Assembly: GCF_900114455.1 (NCBI RefSeq)
Contig: NZ_FOTC01000002.1
Location: 901,012-965,011 of the forward strand
Direction of reading: 5' to 3'
Source of the DNA: Halogranum rubrum
GTDB lineage: Archaea > Halobacteriota > Halobacteria > Halobacteriales > Haloferacaceae
DNA: 64,000 nt
The translations under genes were made by a program, and so were the position numbers. The first letter of the stretch is position 1; each line of letters opens with the position of its first letter. This document shows, piece after piece, positions 16,576 to 24,318 of this stretch. Under the pieces are notes generated by a model. That model ran no database searches and was not told where the DNA came from. It worked only from the letters and a program-made list of their open reading frames with translations.

Positions 16576-16929
16576 ATGGGGCAAATTCCGCGATATCTCG
16601 TCGCGATTAGCGAACTCGAACGATGTCACGGCAGTCCCGTCCCTACCGGCAGCGTCGCAACCGAACTCGGACGCTCGCCGTCGACGACGACAGAGATGAT
16701 TCAGCGGTTGGAGAACGAAGGACTCGTGGTGTACGAACGCTACGCCGGCGTCTCGTTGACGCCGGAGGGAGAACGAAAAGCCGCGGAACTCACGCACACT
16801 TTCGAGACGCTGTGTACATTTTGTCGCGATATTCTTCAGTTGGAGGACTACGAGGCAGAGGCGATGCGTTTGACCGGAAGCGTCAGTCCGGTCGTCGCCG
16901 ATCGACTCGAAGCGACGTTGTTGGAGTAG
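16576..16929 (+). CDS. DtxR-family-like winged-helix regulator with altered metal sites
   Basis: A 117-residue regulator whose first 65 residues match DtxR/SirR/IdeR: a recognition-helix region RSPSTTTEMIQRLENEGLV and the wing YERYAGVSLTPEGERKA. The following dimerisation segment keeps the family spacing but not the ligands. Where DtxR has HRLLERFL and ACRxEH, this protein has TFETLCTFC and AMRLTG. It gains a Cys80-x2-Cys83 pair and ends without the SH3/FeoA-like domain. It therefore may not sense iron or manganese by the classical site, and thiol or redox sensing is an inference. The operator before the upstream small gene suggests autoregulation. The dpsA gene converges on it. Confidence 0.75.
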   Translation: MGQIPRYLVAISELERCHGSPVPTGSVATELGRSPSTTTEMIQRLENEGLVVYERYAGVSLTPEGERKAAELTHTFETLCTFCRDILQLEDYEAEAMRLTGSVSPVVADRLEATLLE

Positions 16930-16938
16930 CGTCGCCGC

Positions 16939-17487
16939 TTAGTGCGTCGCTTCTTCGAGGACGAGCGTGTCGTCTTCGAGGTAGTGTTCGATGTGGTGTG
17001 CGTACTCTTCGAGTTCGAGGAGGTGGTGACGAAGCATCTCGGCGCTGGCGTGGTCACCGAGATTCGTCGTCAGTTCGATGTGCTCACGGACGGTTTCGAT
17101 GATGTCTCCGTACATCTCCATGTCGTTGGCCAGCGACGTGCGGACGTCGTAGACGTCGTTGTCCTCGGGGGTGACGGGTGCCGTCTCTTCGAGCGTCTTC
17201 ATCCCTGAGAGCGGGACGCCACCGAGCGCCTGCGCGCGCTCTGCGAGTTCGTCCGCTGCCTCTTCGGCCTCGTGGGCGGCCTCTCCGAGGAACTTGTGGA
17301 GTTCGAGGAACTCCGCTCCCTCGACGTTCCAGTGATGCTTCTTCAACTGGTGGTAGAGGACGTACGTCGCCGCGAGGTCGATGTTCAGTGCTTCGACGAT
17401 CTGCTCTGCTTTCCCCTGCTCGATACGGAGTGCGGGACTCGCTTCGACGGTGCCTGCCTGCTGACGAACGATTTCCTGTTTACTCAT
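16939..17487 (-). CDS. dpsA: DNA-protecting ferritin-like protein DpsA
   Basis: Dps/ferritin-like protein of 182 residues that oxidises and stores iron and protects DNA from peroxide. The Dps ferroxidase segment is seen in YHQLKKHHWNVEGAEFLELH (residues 45-65) and AADELAERAQALGGVPL near residue 80. A His-rich C-terminus (EEYAHHIEHYLEDD) is typical of halobacterial DpsA. ATG 17487 is preferred to the adjacent GTG one codon upstream. It ends nine bases from the DtxR-like gene in convergent orientation. An AT-rich TTATATAC at 17493-17500 (minus strand) lies too close to the start to be a normal TATA box. Confidence 0.93.
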   Translation of the reverse strand: MSKQEIVRQQAGTVEASPALRIEQGKAEQIVEALNIDLAATYVLYHQLKKHHWNVEGAEFLELHKFLGEAAHEAEEAADELAERAQALGGVPLSGMKTLEETAPVTPEDNDVYDVRTSLANDMEMYGDIIETVREHIELTTNLGDHASAEMLRHHLLELEEYAHHIEHYLEDDTLVLEEATH

Positions 17488-17731
17488 CACTTGTATATAA
17501 TGAGTCCCTCCCTCTTAGAACTTTGCAATCTACAAACAATTTTTCGTGCGACCTAAACCTCATGATTTGCTGCGTACGATACTCGTGAGGACGAGTCGAT
17601 AGGTTCGTTCACGCGAGCGGTGTGATTTCTGTCACATCTGAGGCAGGGCCAGTCGTCGACGCGTTCGGTCTCTCTCGCCGTGTCAGCTCCGACGCAGATA
17701 CAGCTAATACTGGTTGAGTGAGTGACCAGAC

Positions 17732-17890
17732 ATGGCCGAACCGAACGTGACGGTCGACCTGGAAGTAGAGGTCGAAGTCGACTCCGAAGAGCTCGAATTC
17801 GAGACGAGCGGAAAACACGAAGCCGAAGCCGAACTGGTCGTCGACGGTCTCACCATCGAAGTCGAAGTGGAGATTACGGTCGACGAGTGA
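17732..17890 (+). CDS. Highly acidic beta-repeat mini-protein
   Basis: A 52-residue protein made of alternating acidic and hydrophobic residues: VTVDLEVEVEVDSEELEFE, then AEAELVVDGLTIEVEVEITVDE. The pattern suggests edge-to-edge beta-strands, as in an amphipathic beta-sheet. There are no cysteines. About 40 percent of residues are Glu or Asp. I do not recognise a family. It sits between dpsA and the Rieske gene, both implicated in iron handling, so a metal- or protein-binding role is conceivable. No upstream DtxR-type site is seen. Confidence 0.55.
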   Translation: MAEPNVTVDLEVEVEVDSEELEFETSGKHEAEAELVVDGLTIEVEVEITVDE

Positions 17891-17944
17891 GGCGGCCCCT
17901 CGGCCGCTCGGCCGAGTGCTCGCACGAACCGACAACAACTTATT

Positions 17945-17960
17945 TTTAGGCCCACCTAAG
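17945..17960. promoter_or_regulatory. Second DtxR/SirR-type operator
   Basis: TTTAGG, spacer CCCA, CCTAAG: the same half-sites and four-base spacer as the site at 16349, with one mismatch at the outer base. It ends ten bases before the Rieske ATG at 17971 and overlaps the AT-rich core promoter TTATTTTTAGG. Confidence 0.6.
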
Positions 17961-17970
17961 AGTAGCAGCC

Positions 17971-18555
17971 ATGGACGACCCCGTTCGAGTGACGGTCGAA
18001 TCCAACGACGAAGAGCGAACTGTCCGTATCCACGACGACGAGGGTGAACTCAGCGTCGGCGACGCGACGTTTCGGTTCGACGTGACTGGTGTTCGTACGC
18101 GAAGCGCAGACGACGAGACGCACGAGACGCCAGACGAGACTGACGCCAACGGTGAGAGTGTCGATGCTGGGGACGACGAAGACGCAACAGCCGACCCACA
18201 CTACCTCGCAGCGGTCGACGACATCCCGGAACGCGGGACGCTCCGGTTCGAGGCACGGACGGGCCGATACGGTGTCGAGGGTATTCTCCAGCGAACCGAC
18301 GAGGGCGTACTCGCGTGGGAGAACGCCTGTCCGCACGAACCGGACGTCAAACTGGACAAGGGGTTCGGTGCGCTCGTCAACGGCGGCCAACTCGTCTGTC
18401 ACAAACACGGCGCGCGGTTCAACTGCGACGACGGGTTCTGCACGCGTGGGCCGTGTCGCGGGTCGGTGCTGGACGCAATCGGCGTGGAGGTGCGCGACGA
18501 CGAGGTGTACCTCGACGACGAGCGATTCGAGGCAGGCTACGCTCTCGATGGCTAG
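17971..18555 (+). CDS. Rieske [2Fe-2S] ferredoxin-like protein
   Basis: A 194-residue soluble Rieske protein for electron transfer. The cluster ligands are Cys120-Pro-His122 in ENACPHEPD and Cys143-His-Lys-His146 in LVCHKHGARF, with the normal spacing. Further cysteines follow in NCDDGFCTRGPC (residues 151-162). The first 75 residues are an unusual N-terminal extension: a small beta-rich domain and a Glu/Asp-rich linker. No membrane anchor or oxygenase domain is present, so it is not a bc1 subunit. A DtxR-type operator overlaps its promoter, suggesting control by metal status. The electron partner is unknown. Confidence 0.88.
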   Translation: MDDPVRVTVESNDEERTVRIHDDEGELSVGDATFRFDVTGVRTRSADDETHETPDETDANGESVDAGDDEDATADPHYLAAVDDIPERGTLRFEARTGRYGVEGILQRTDEGVLAWENACPHEPDVKLDKGFGALVNGGQLVCHKHGARFNCDDGFCTRGPCRGSVLDAIGVEVRDDEVYLDDERFEAGYALDG

Positions 18556-18603
18556 TCGCGGGGAGAAACGGAGACGAAAACGACCGACCGGAGTTTTCCG
18601 GCG

Positions 18604-19323
18604 CTACTCGTAGCGCGCGAACGTTAGGTAGGCCGTGTGGCCGACGCCCGCCGTCGAGGGACGAGAGCCACGTTCGCCGAAGTCCATATGTCGCTGGATG
18701 GTCTCGAACGTCTCGATATCCGTGAGTCCGGCCTCGCGGGCCGCCTGCACCGACGCCCGCGAGTTCTCGACGAACGGCGAGTAGACGGCGACGAACCCGC
18801 CGGAGACGAGTAGGTCGGGTGCGTGTTCGACGACGTCGGGTGCGTTCTCCGTGTCGAGCGTCAGTAGGTCGAATCCCGAGAGGTCGTCGAGGTGCTCCGT
18901 GATGTCGCCCGTCCGCACGTCGACGAGGTCGTCGACGCCGGCGAGTTCCATGTTCTCGCGAGCGACGTCGGCGAAGTCGGCCTTCCGCTCGTAGGTGGTC
19001 ACTTCGGCACCGAGGCGACCGAGATACGCCGAGAGGACGCCGGTTCCGGTTCCCGCGTCGAGGACGCGGTCACCCATCGCCGCGCCGGTGTGGCCGACGA
19101 CGAGACCCACGTCACGGGGCATCATCGGCGCGCCGGTGCGCTCGAAGTGGTTGAACAGGTCCGGTCCGCGCGGTTCGCGGACGACGAACTCGTCGCCCAG
19201 ATGTGACTCTAACACCTGTCCGGGTTCGACGTCGTCGGGGATGTCGACGATACCGAGGTCGGTGTGGAGTTCGCCACCCGGCGCTCGGAGATACTCTCGG
19301 TCGTCGTGGACGAGGAGGATCAC
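18604..19323 (-). CDS. tRNA (adenine-N1)-methyltransferase, TrmI family
   Basis: SAM-dependent methyltransferase of 239 residues that makes m1A at positions 57/58 of archaeal tRNA. The N-terminal domain has HTDLGIVDIPDDVEPGQVLESHLGDEF, and the linker motif is MMPRDVGLV. The SAM motif is VLDAGTGTGVLSAYLG near residue 88, with the acidic YERK after the second strand. TLDTENAPDVVEHAP matches the family catalytic Asp region. It overlaps the NAC gene by four bases and is translated after it, a coupling of tRNA modification with a ribosome-associated factor. Length is normal. Confidence 0.93.
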   Translation of the reverse strand: MILLVHDDREYLRAPGGELHTDLGIVDIPDDVEPGQVLESHLGDEFVVREPRGPDLFNHFERTGAPMMPRDVGLVVGHTGAAMGDRVLDAGTGTGVLSAYLGRLGAEVTTYERKADFADVARENMELAGVDDLVDVRTGDITEHLDDLSGFDLLTLDTENAPDVVEHAPDLLVSGGFVAVYSPFVENSRASVQAAREAGLTDIETFETIQRHMDFGERGSRPSTAGVGHTAYLTFARYE

Positions 19324-19727
19324 TCCAGCCGTGCGATGGCGGCCGCGAGGTCGCCGTTCTCGGCTTCGAGTGCCTCTCGTGCTTCGTCCTTGCCGACGCC
19401 CGCGCGCTGGGCGACGATCTGGATGTCCGAGTCGGGAATCTCCGCGCCTGCGGCCTCGCCCTCGACGTCCACTACCGCGTCGTCACCGGACTCGACGGCG
19501 CTCGCACTGCCACCCTCGCCACGCGGACGCGACTCGGGGTCACCGACGATCTGGTAAGTCTCCTGGCCCTGCGCGTCCATGCGTGTGACCTGCGCACCGG
19601 TGAACACGAGTTCCTCGTCGGCCGTTCGGATGATGACCTCCTCGGCTTCGAGCTCCGTGACGTCGATGCCCATCTGTTTCATCATCTGCTTCATCTTCCG
19701 TGGGTTCATACCGCCGCCTCCAAACAT
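19320..19727 (-). CDS. nac: Archaeal nascent polypeptide-associated complex protein
   Basis: A 135-residue homodimeric NAC subunit that binds nascent chains at the ribosome exit. The opening MFGGGGMNPRKMKQMMKQMGIDVTEL is the family N-terminus with the ribosome-binding basic segment. The NAC barrel continues with EEVIIRTADEELVFTG and VTRMDAQGQETYQIVGD. The C-terminal UBA domain is seen in DIQIVAQRAGVGKDEAREALEAENGDLAAAIARLE, given here only to mark residues 100-135. A haloarchaeal Gly/Asp-rich linker joins the two. It is the upstream gene of an operon with the TrmI-type enzyme. Confidence 0.93.
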   Translation of the reverse strand: MFGGGGMNPRKMKQMMKQMGIDVTELEAEEVIIRTADEELVFTGAQVTRMDAQGQETYQIVGDPESRPRGEGGSASAVESGDDAVVDVEGEAAGAEIPDSDIQIVAQRAGVGKDEAREALEAENGDLAAAIARLE

Positions 19728-19937
19728 ACTCGGAGAGTCGGGTGCCGGTACAAAAAGGGTGACGAACCAGTGGCTCTGTCCCGTGCGACGTCAGCCTCAC
19801 CTGTTCGTCGAGCGCTCGGCCGTGCACGTCGAGGCCCGAACGCCGTCGCAATCGTCGACACAGGGGACGACACCGCCGAACCCGGCGAACGAGTCTGACT
19901 GACGCAGTTTCTTCTCCCCACCCCGTGATGTGCGTGC

Positions 19938-20735
19938 ATGTACCTCGCCGACCAGACGTGGCCCGAACTCGGAGACTACGTCGCCGAGGAGTCAGTCGCA
20001 CTCGTCCCGCTCGGTTCGACCGAACAACACGGCCCGCATCTCCCACTCTCGACGGACCACACGATTGCGGAGTCGCTGGCGCGGGAAGCGGCCGACAGAA
20101 CCGGGTTCCTCTGTACCCCGACGGTCAACGTCGGCGTCAGTCCCCACCACCGGCAGTTCCACGGGACGATGTGGGTCGACCCGCCGCAGTTCCGTGACTA
20201 CGTCGAGTCGCTGACGCGCAACCTCACGTACCACGGCATCGACCGCGTCGTCTACGTCAACGCTCACGGCGGCAACATCCAGCACCTCCGCGAAGTCGGG
20301 CGTCGTCTCCGTGACGCTGGCGACGCCTACTGCATCGAGTGGATGTGGGACGAGTCGATCACGCCGCTAGTCGAGGAGCTGTTCGAGACGCCCGGACCGC
20401 ACGGCGGGCCGAAGGAGACGTCGATGATGCTCTATCTCGACCGCGAGAACGTCCGCGAGGACCGTATCGACGACGCCGCCGCAGATGGCTGTCGAAATTT
20501 CCCCGAGGACGTCGACACGGTTCGGCACGGCGCACGGACGTTCTACGACGCCGCCGACAACACCGACAACGGCGTCCTCGGCGACCAGAGGGACGCATCC
20601 GCCGAGAAAGGCGAGCAGTTGTTCGAGGCGGCGACAGAACAACTCGTCTTCCTCTTAGAGTGGCTGGACGGGCAGGCGTTCGCAGACCTCCTGCCGAAGC
20701 CACACGTCGACCCACAACCCGGTAGTCGACGCTGA
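19938..20735 (+). CDS. Creatininase-family amidohydrolase (ArfB-like)
   Basis: Metal-dependent formamide hydrolase of the creatininase family, 265 residues. The metal-binding motif GSTEQHGPHLPLSTDH lies at residues 27-42. The segment VNAHGGN near residue 112 and a late Glu in GGPKETSMM near residue 155 complete the site. Archaeal ArfB, of this family, removes the formyl group from a pyrimidine intermediate in riboflavin and F420 synthesis, and this is the most likely role. Creatininase proper is less likely in an archaeon. It is transcribed alone, and no other flavin genes are in view. Confidence 0.82.
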   Translation: MYLADQTWPELGDYVAEESVALVPLGSTEQHGPHLPLSTDHTIAESLAREAADRTGFLCTPTVNVGVSPHHRQFHGTMWVDPPQFRDYVESLTRNLTYHGIDRVVYVNAHGGNIQHLREVGRRLRDAGDAYCIEWMWDESITPLVEELFETPGPHGGPKETSMMLYLDRENVREDRIDDAAADGCRNFPEDVDTVRHGARTFYDAADNTDNGVLGDQRDASAEKGEQLFEAATEQLVFLLEWLDGQAFADLLPKPHVDPQPGSRR

Positions 20736-20848
20736 ACTTTCCAAATATTTCTGTATTATATTCTGAAATAGCGTACATATTGGTGAGTTAGGGGTCGAAT
20801 TTGGGAAAACATTCAGATTCACGTCGTCGCTATAATCGGTGTGACATT

Positions 20849-21676
20849 ATGAACACAGGAAGACGTGACGTGTTGAGAGCGACAGGGGGGCTGTTGGTAA
20901 TCGGCGGTCTCGCTGGCTGTACCGGCAGTGACGACGGGTCGACGGGCACAGACACCACGACCACAGAGACGATGGAAACAGAGACGTCGATGGGGACGGA
21001 GACGGCCACGTCGACCGAGACACCGATGGAGACGGAGACGGCGACGACGACGGACGACTCCGAGATGGGGATGGTTCGGGTCGCACACGCCTCGCCGGAC
21101 GCGCCGAACGTGGACGTCTACGTCGACGACTCCGTGGTACTCGAAGACGTCCCGTTCAGGACGGTGAGCGACTACCTCGATGTTCCGACCGGAACGCACA
21201 CGGTCAAGATTACCGCCGCAGGTGACGAAGAGACGGTCGCATTCGAGGGCGACGTCGACGTCGGCGCGGGAGCCTACACGGTCGCCGCCATCGGCGAACT
21301 CACGAGCGAGGACACGGAGTTCCAACCCCTCGTCGTCGAAGACGACCTGAGCGACCCCGGGTCCGATATGGCCCGGGTGACGCTGGTCCACGCATCCCCC
21401 GACGCACCCGCTGTCGACGTGACTGCAGGCGACGGCGAGACGGTCGTCTTCGACGGCGTCGCCTTCGGCGAGACAGAAACGGCAGAAGTCCCTGCTGGCG
21501 ACTACACCCTCGAAATCCGCGGTGACACCGACTCGAACGACGGAGAGGTCGTCACGACTGTCGACGTGACACTCGACGGCGGCGCGGTCTACAGCGTGTT
21601 CGCTCTCGGTTACCTCTCGCCCGACGACGAACCGGCCGACGAATCGTTCGGACTGGAACTCGTCCAGAACAACTGA
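20849..21676 (+). CDS. DUF4397 lipoprotein (two repeats)
   Basis: Tat-type lipoprotein of 275 residues: MNTGRRDVLRATGG, hydrophobic stretch and lipobox LAGC at about residues 22-25. A Thr/Glu/Met-rich low-complexity linker (repeats of ETxTxTET) follows to residue 70. Two DUF4397 domains then begin with VRVAHASPDAPNVDVYVDD and VTLVHASPDAPAVDV. This beta-rich domain is common on microbial surfaces and its ligand is not known. ATG 20849 starts the signal peptide; the earlier in-frame codons add a basic leader that would spoil it. Confidence 0.85.
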   Translation: MNTGRRDVLRATGGLLVIGGLAGCTGSDDGSTGTDTTTTETMETETSMGTETATSTETPMETETATTTDDSEMGMVRVAHASPDAPNVDVYVDDSVVLEDVPFRTVSDYLDVPTGTHTVKITAAGDEETVAFEGDVDVGAGAYTVAAIGELTSEDTEFQPLVVEDDLSDPGSDMARVTLVHASPDAPAVDVTAGDGETVVFDGVAFGETETAEVPAGDYTLEIRGDTDSNDGEVVTTVDVTLDGGAVYSVFALGYLSPDDEPADESFGLELVQNN

Positions 21677-21777
21677 GAGCGACTCGCGTTCGCTTCGACC
21701 CTCACGCGAACTTTTCGTTCGATGACAGAAATCTGCTTCTGAAAACACTAAACTGCCACCCGCCAGAGCATCTTCGC

Positions 21778-22869
21778 ATGGACCCTCGAATCGAACGACA
21801 GGCGGAGATTTTGGTCGACTACAGTATCGAAGCGGAGGCCGGTGACGAAGTCGTCGTCACCGCACCGCCAGAGGCGGAAGACCTCGTCGTGGCCGTTGCC
21901 GAGAAACTCGGCGAGCGCGGCGCGAACATCACGCACAAGCTTGCGTCTTCCCGCGCCACACGCGCGTACATGAACGCCCTGGACGAGGACGACATCGAAG
22001 AGAACGCCGTGTTCCGCGCGACGGCCGAAGCGATGGACGCCCACATCTACGTTCGGGCGAACCGTAACAGCCACGAACTGGGTGACGTCGACCCCGAGAA
22101 GATGGCCGAGAACCAGCGAGTCAACAAAGAGACGAGTTCCATCGCACACGAGAAGCGGTGGGTACTGACACAGTATCCCACCGAAGGCGACGCACAGAAG
22201 GCCGAGATGTCGACGGACGCCTACGCAGACTTCGTCTGGAACGCCATCAACCGCGACTGGCAAGAACAGTACGACCACCAAGAAGAGTTCACGGAGATGC
22301 TCGACGAGGCGTCCGAAGTCCGCATCGTCAGCGGCGACACGACGGACATCCGGATGAACGTCGAGGGAATGCGTGCGGTCAACGACCACGGGAAGAACAA
22401 CATGCCCGCAGGCGAGGTGTTCACCGCGCCGAACCCCGAGAGCGTCGAGGGCGAGGTGCTGTTCGACATGCCACTCGTGACCCGAGGTCGAGAAGTCGAG
22501 AACGTCCGACTCGTCTTCGAGGACGGGAAAGTCGTCGAACACAGCGCCGACCGAAACGAGGAACTGCTCACCTCGATGCTCGACACCGACGACGGTGCGC
22601 GTCGCCTCGGCGAACTCGGTATCGGGATGAACCGCGGCATCGACCGGTTCACGAAGAACATGCTGTTCGACGAGAAGATGGGCGACACCGTCCACATGGC
22701 CATCGGGCGCGCCATCGACGAGAACGTCCCCGAGGGCAAGGAGGGCAACGACAGCGCCATCCACACCGACATGATTCTCGACATGAGTGAGAATTCCTAC
22801 ATCGAACTCGACGGCGACGTCGTCCAGCGAAACGGTACGTTCTCGTTCGAGGACGGGTTCGAGGAGTAG
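21778..22869 (+). CDS. M29-family metallo-aminopeptidase
   Basis: Cytoplasmic aminopeptidase of 363 residues, family M29 (aminopeptidase T/S), which removes N-terminal residues from peptides and uses two metal ions. The conserved N-terminal part reads VDYSIEAEAGDEVVVTAPPEAE. The catalytic region NNMPAGEVFTAPNPESVEG is near residue 213, and metal ligands recur in HMAIGRA and SAIHTDMILD near residues 305-335. The length is a little below the roughly 400 of bacterial members. A TATA-like ACACTAAAC at 21746-21754 supports the start. It is monocistronic. Confidence 0.9.
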   Translation: MDPRIERQAEILVDYSIEAEAGDEVVVTAPPEAEDLVVAVAEKLGERGANITHKLASSRATRAYMNALDEDDIEENAVFRATAEAMDAHIYVRANRNSHELGDVDPEKMAENQRVNKETSSIAHEKRWVLTQYPTEGDAQKAEMSTDAYADFVWNAINRDWQEQYDHQEEFTEMLDEASEVRIVSGDTTDIRMNVEGMRAVNDHGKNNMPAGEVFTAPNPESVEGEVLFDMPLVTRGREVENVRLVFEDGKVVEHSADRNEELLTSMLDTDDGARRLGELGIGMNRGIDRFTKNMLFDEKMGDTVHMAIGRAIDENVPEGKEGNDSAIHTDMILDMSENSYIELDGDVVQRNGTFSFEDGFEE

Positions 22870-22947
22870 GTCGACGGGACCAACGTTCTTCTGCTCTTAG
22901 GTGTTACGGCCACAAGTGTTTCCCGACTCCACAGGAGACTCAACACG

Positions 22948-23193
22948 ATGGGTGTCATCCGCACCGTGTTCAGATTCTTCGGTCTCGCATTTTATCTCGC
23001 CGGGCTAGCGACCGGACTGTACGCGCTTACGCTCGGCTGGTCGGTGGTTCAATCGGGTGGTTCGAGCGTCCTCGAACTGGTCGCCGCCCTCTGTATGGCG
23101 GGGTTGTTCCTCCTTATCGGCCGCGCCCTCTCACAACGTGGGAAGGGACTGCTCGGCTACGGTAGCGGGGCCCGCGAACAACTGGACCAGTGA
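22948..23193 (+). CDS. Small two-TM membrane protein, first of a tandem pair
   Basis: An 81-residue membrane protein. Two hydrophobic segments lie at about residues 11-31 and 43-58. The C-terminus is cytoplasm-like and basic and ends with GLLGYGSGAREQ. It shares layout and signature residues with the next gene: GLYALTLGW in the first segment and LIGRALSQRG before the GYGSG end. The two genes are 55 bases apart and probably arose by duplication. Function unknown. Confidence 0.62.
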   Translation: MGVIRTVFRFFGLAFYLAGLATGLYALTLGWSVVQSGGSSVLELVAALCMAGLFLLIGRALSQRGKGLLGYGSGAREQLDQ

Positions 23194-23248
23194 GGGGCCC
23201 AAAATCGCACCGAGAGACCTTTGGTATCGGCGCGTCGACTCGACCCCG

Positions 23249-23503
23249 ATGGGGTTGACACGTGTCGCCGCCACGCTATTGGCACTGAGTCTGTATCTCG
23301 TGGCCGCAGTCGCGGGACTATACGCACTGCTGTTTCTCTGGACGTCGTCGCAGTCACCGACGCAGTCGAACCTCCTGACGGCGGGCGCACTGCTCGGAGC
23401 GACGGCGCTCTGTGTGGGCGTCGGAAAGTTACTGGCTCGACACGGCGGTCCGTTCACCGGGTACGGCGCGGGTGGCATGGGGAAGACGCAGGGACCGCGC
23501 TGA
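23249..23503 (+). CDS. Small two-TM membrane protein, second of a tandem pair
   Basis: An 84-residue membrane protein paralogous to the preceding gene: GLYALLFLW in the first hydrophobic segment, then VGKLLARHGG and the terminal FTGYGAGGMGK. Two hydrophobic segments lie at about residues 8-29 and 43-61. ATG 23249 aligns the N-termini of the pair; the reading frame is open further upstream but there overlaps the first gene in another frame. It ends nine bases before the convergent TauE/SafE gene. Function unknown. Confidence 0.58.
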   Translation: MGLTRVAATLLALSLYLVAAVAGLYALLFLWTSSQSPTQSNLLTAGALLGATALCVGVGKLLARHGGPFTGYGAGGMGKTQGPR

Positions 23504-23512
23504 GACGCGTTG

Positions 23513-24286
23513 TCACGAGAAGGCGATGTACGGCCCGACGACGACCAACACGGCTGCGAGCACCTGCTTCAGTCGCGTCTCGTCGACGTGGTGGGCGACC
23601 CACCAGCCGACGACGACGCCGGCGAGTTCCGGGACGCCGACCAACACCGCGAGTTCGACGGACACGGCGTCGCGAACCAGATAACCAGCGGTGGCGAACG
23701 CCGCGATGAAGACGGACTGCACCTGCGCCGCACCGACCGCGGCGAGGAGTGGAACGCCGCTCGCGACGAGGAGCGGCACAGCGAGGACGGGACCACCGAC
23801 ACCGAGGAGGCCGCCAGCAACCCCGACGAACAGGCCGAGACCCGCCGTGACGAGCGTGCCGCGGCGCGTCGTCGGGTCGAGTGTGACGTCGGTGCTCGTT
23901 CGTGTTCGCCACCAGATGAGCAGTCCCGTCGCCGAGACGAACACTCCCAAGAGGATACCGAACAGGTCGGTCGGGAGGATGTCGTTCAACCGAACACCGA
24001 GGAGTGCCCCGACGATACCCGTCGCCGAGAGGACGGCCGCCAGTCGCCACCCCGTCGCGTCCGAGAGTTCGCCGGAACGGACGTACGTCGCCGTTCCGAG
24101 GAGTCCCGTCGCGACGAACGTCGCGCTGGCGGTACCGACGACTGTCGCCGGTGCGACCGGTGTGAGCGCGAACAGCGCGACGGTGAGGAAGATACCACCG
24201 GGGCCGACTGCCGTGATGCCGATACCCGCGAAGAAGGCGACGAAGACGAGGACGGCGGCGAGACCGACGTCGAATCCAAGAATCAT
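23513..24286 (-). CDS. TauE/SafE-family sulfite/anion exporter
   Basis: Integral-membrane protein of 257 residues with about eight hydrophobic segments, of the TauE/SafE family that exports sulfite, sulfoacetate or related organosulfur anions. The family's paired repeats are visible: GIGITAVGPGGIFLTVALFALT in the first half and GVAGGLLGVGGPVLAVPLLV in the second. Length is normal. It follows the Nramp-like gene on the same strand with a 32-base gap, so the two may be co-transcribed. The substrate is not determinable from sequence. Confidence 0.88.
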   Translation of the reverse strand: MILGFDVGLAAVLVFVAFFAGIGITAVGPGGIFLTVALFALTPVAPATVVGTASATFVATGLLGTATYVRSGELSDATGWRLAAVLSATGIVGALLGVRLNDILPTDLFGILLGVFVSATGLLIWWRTRTSTDVTLDPTTRRGTLVTAGLGLFVGVAGGLLGVGGPVLAVPLLVASGVPLLAAVGAAQVQSVFIAAFATAGYLVRDAVSVELAVLVGVPELAGVVVGWWVAHHVDETRLKQVLAAVLVVVGPYIAFS

Positions 24287-24318
24287 CGTGAGATAGAGAG
24301 AAGAGTGAAGCCGGGGCG

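Noticed and set aside
17493-17500. TTATATAC before dpsA as a TATA box
   Set aside because: It lies only about 6-13 bases from the start codon, too close for a leaderless promoter; it could be an initiator or -10-like element.
21748-22764. A 338-residue minus-strand frame opposite the M29 peptidase
   Set aside because: Shadow of a gene with intact peptidase motifs; it also has no promoter of its own.
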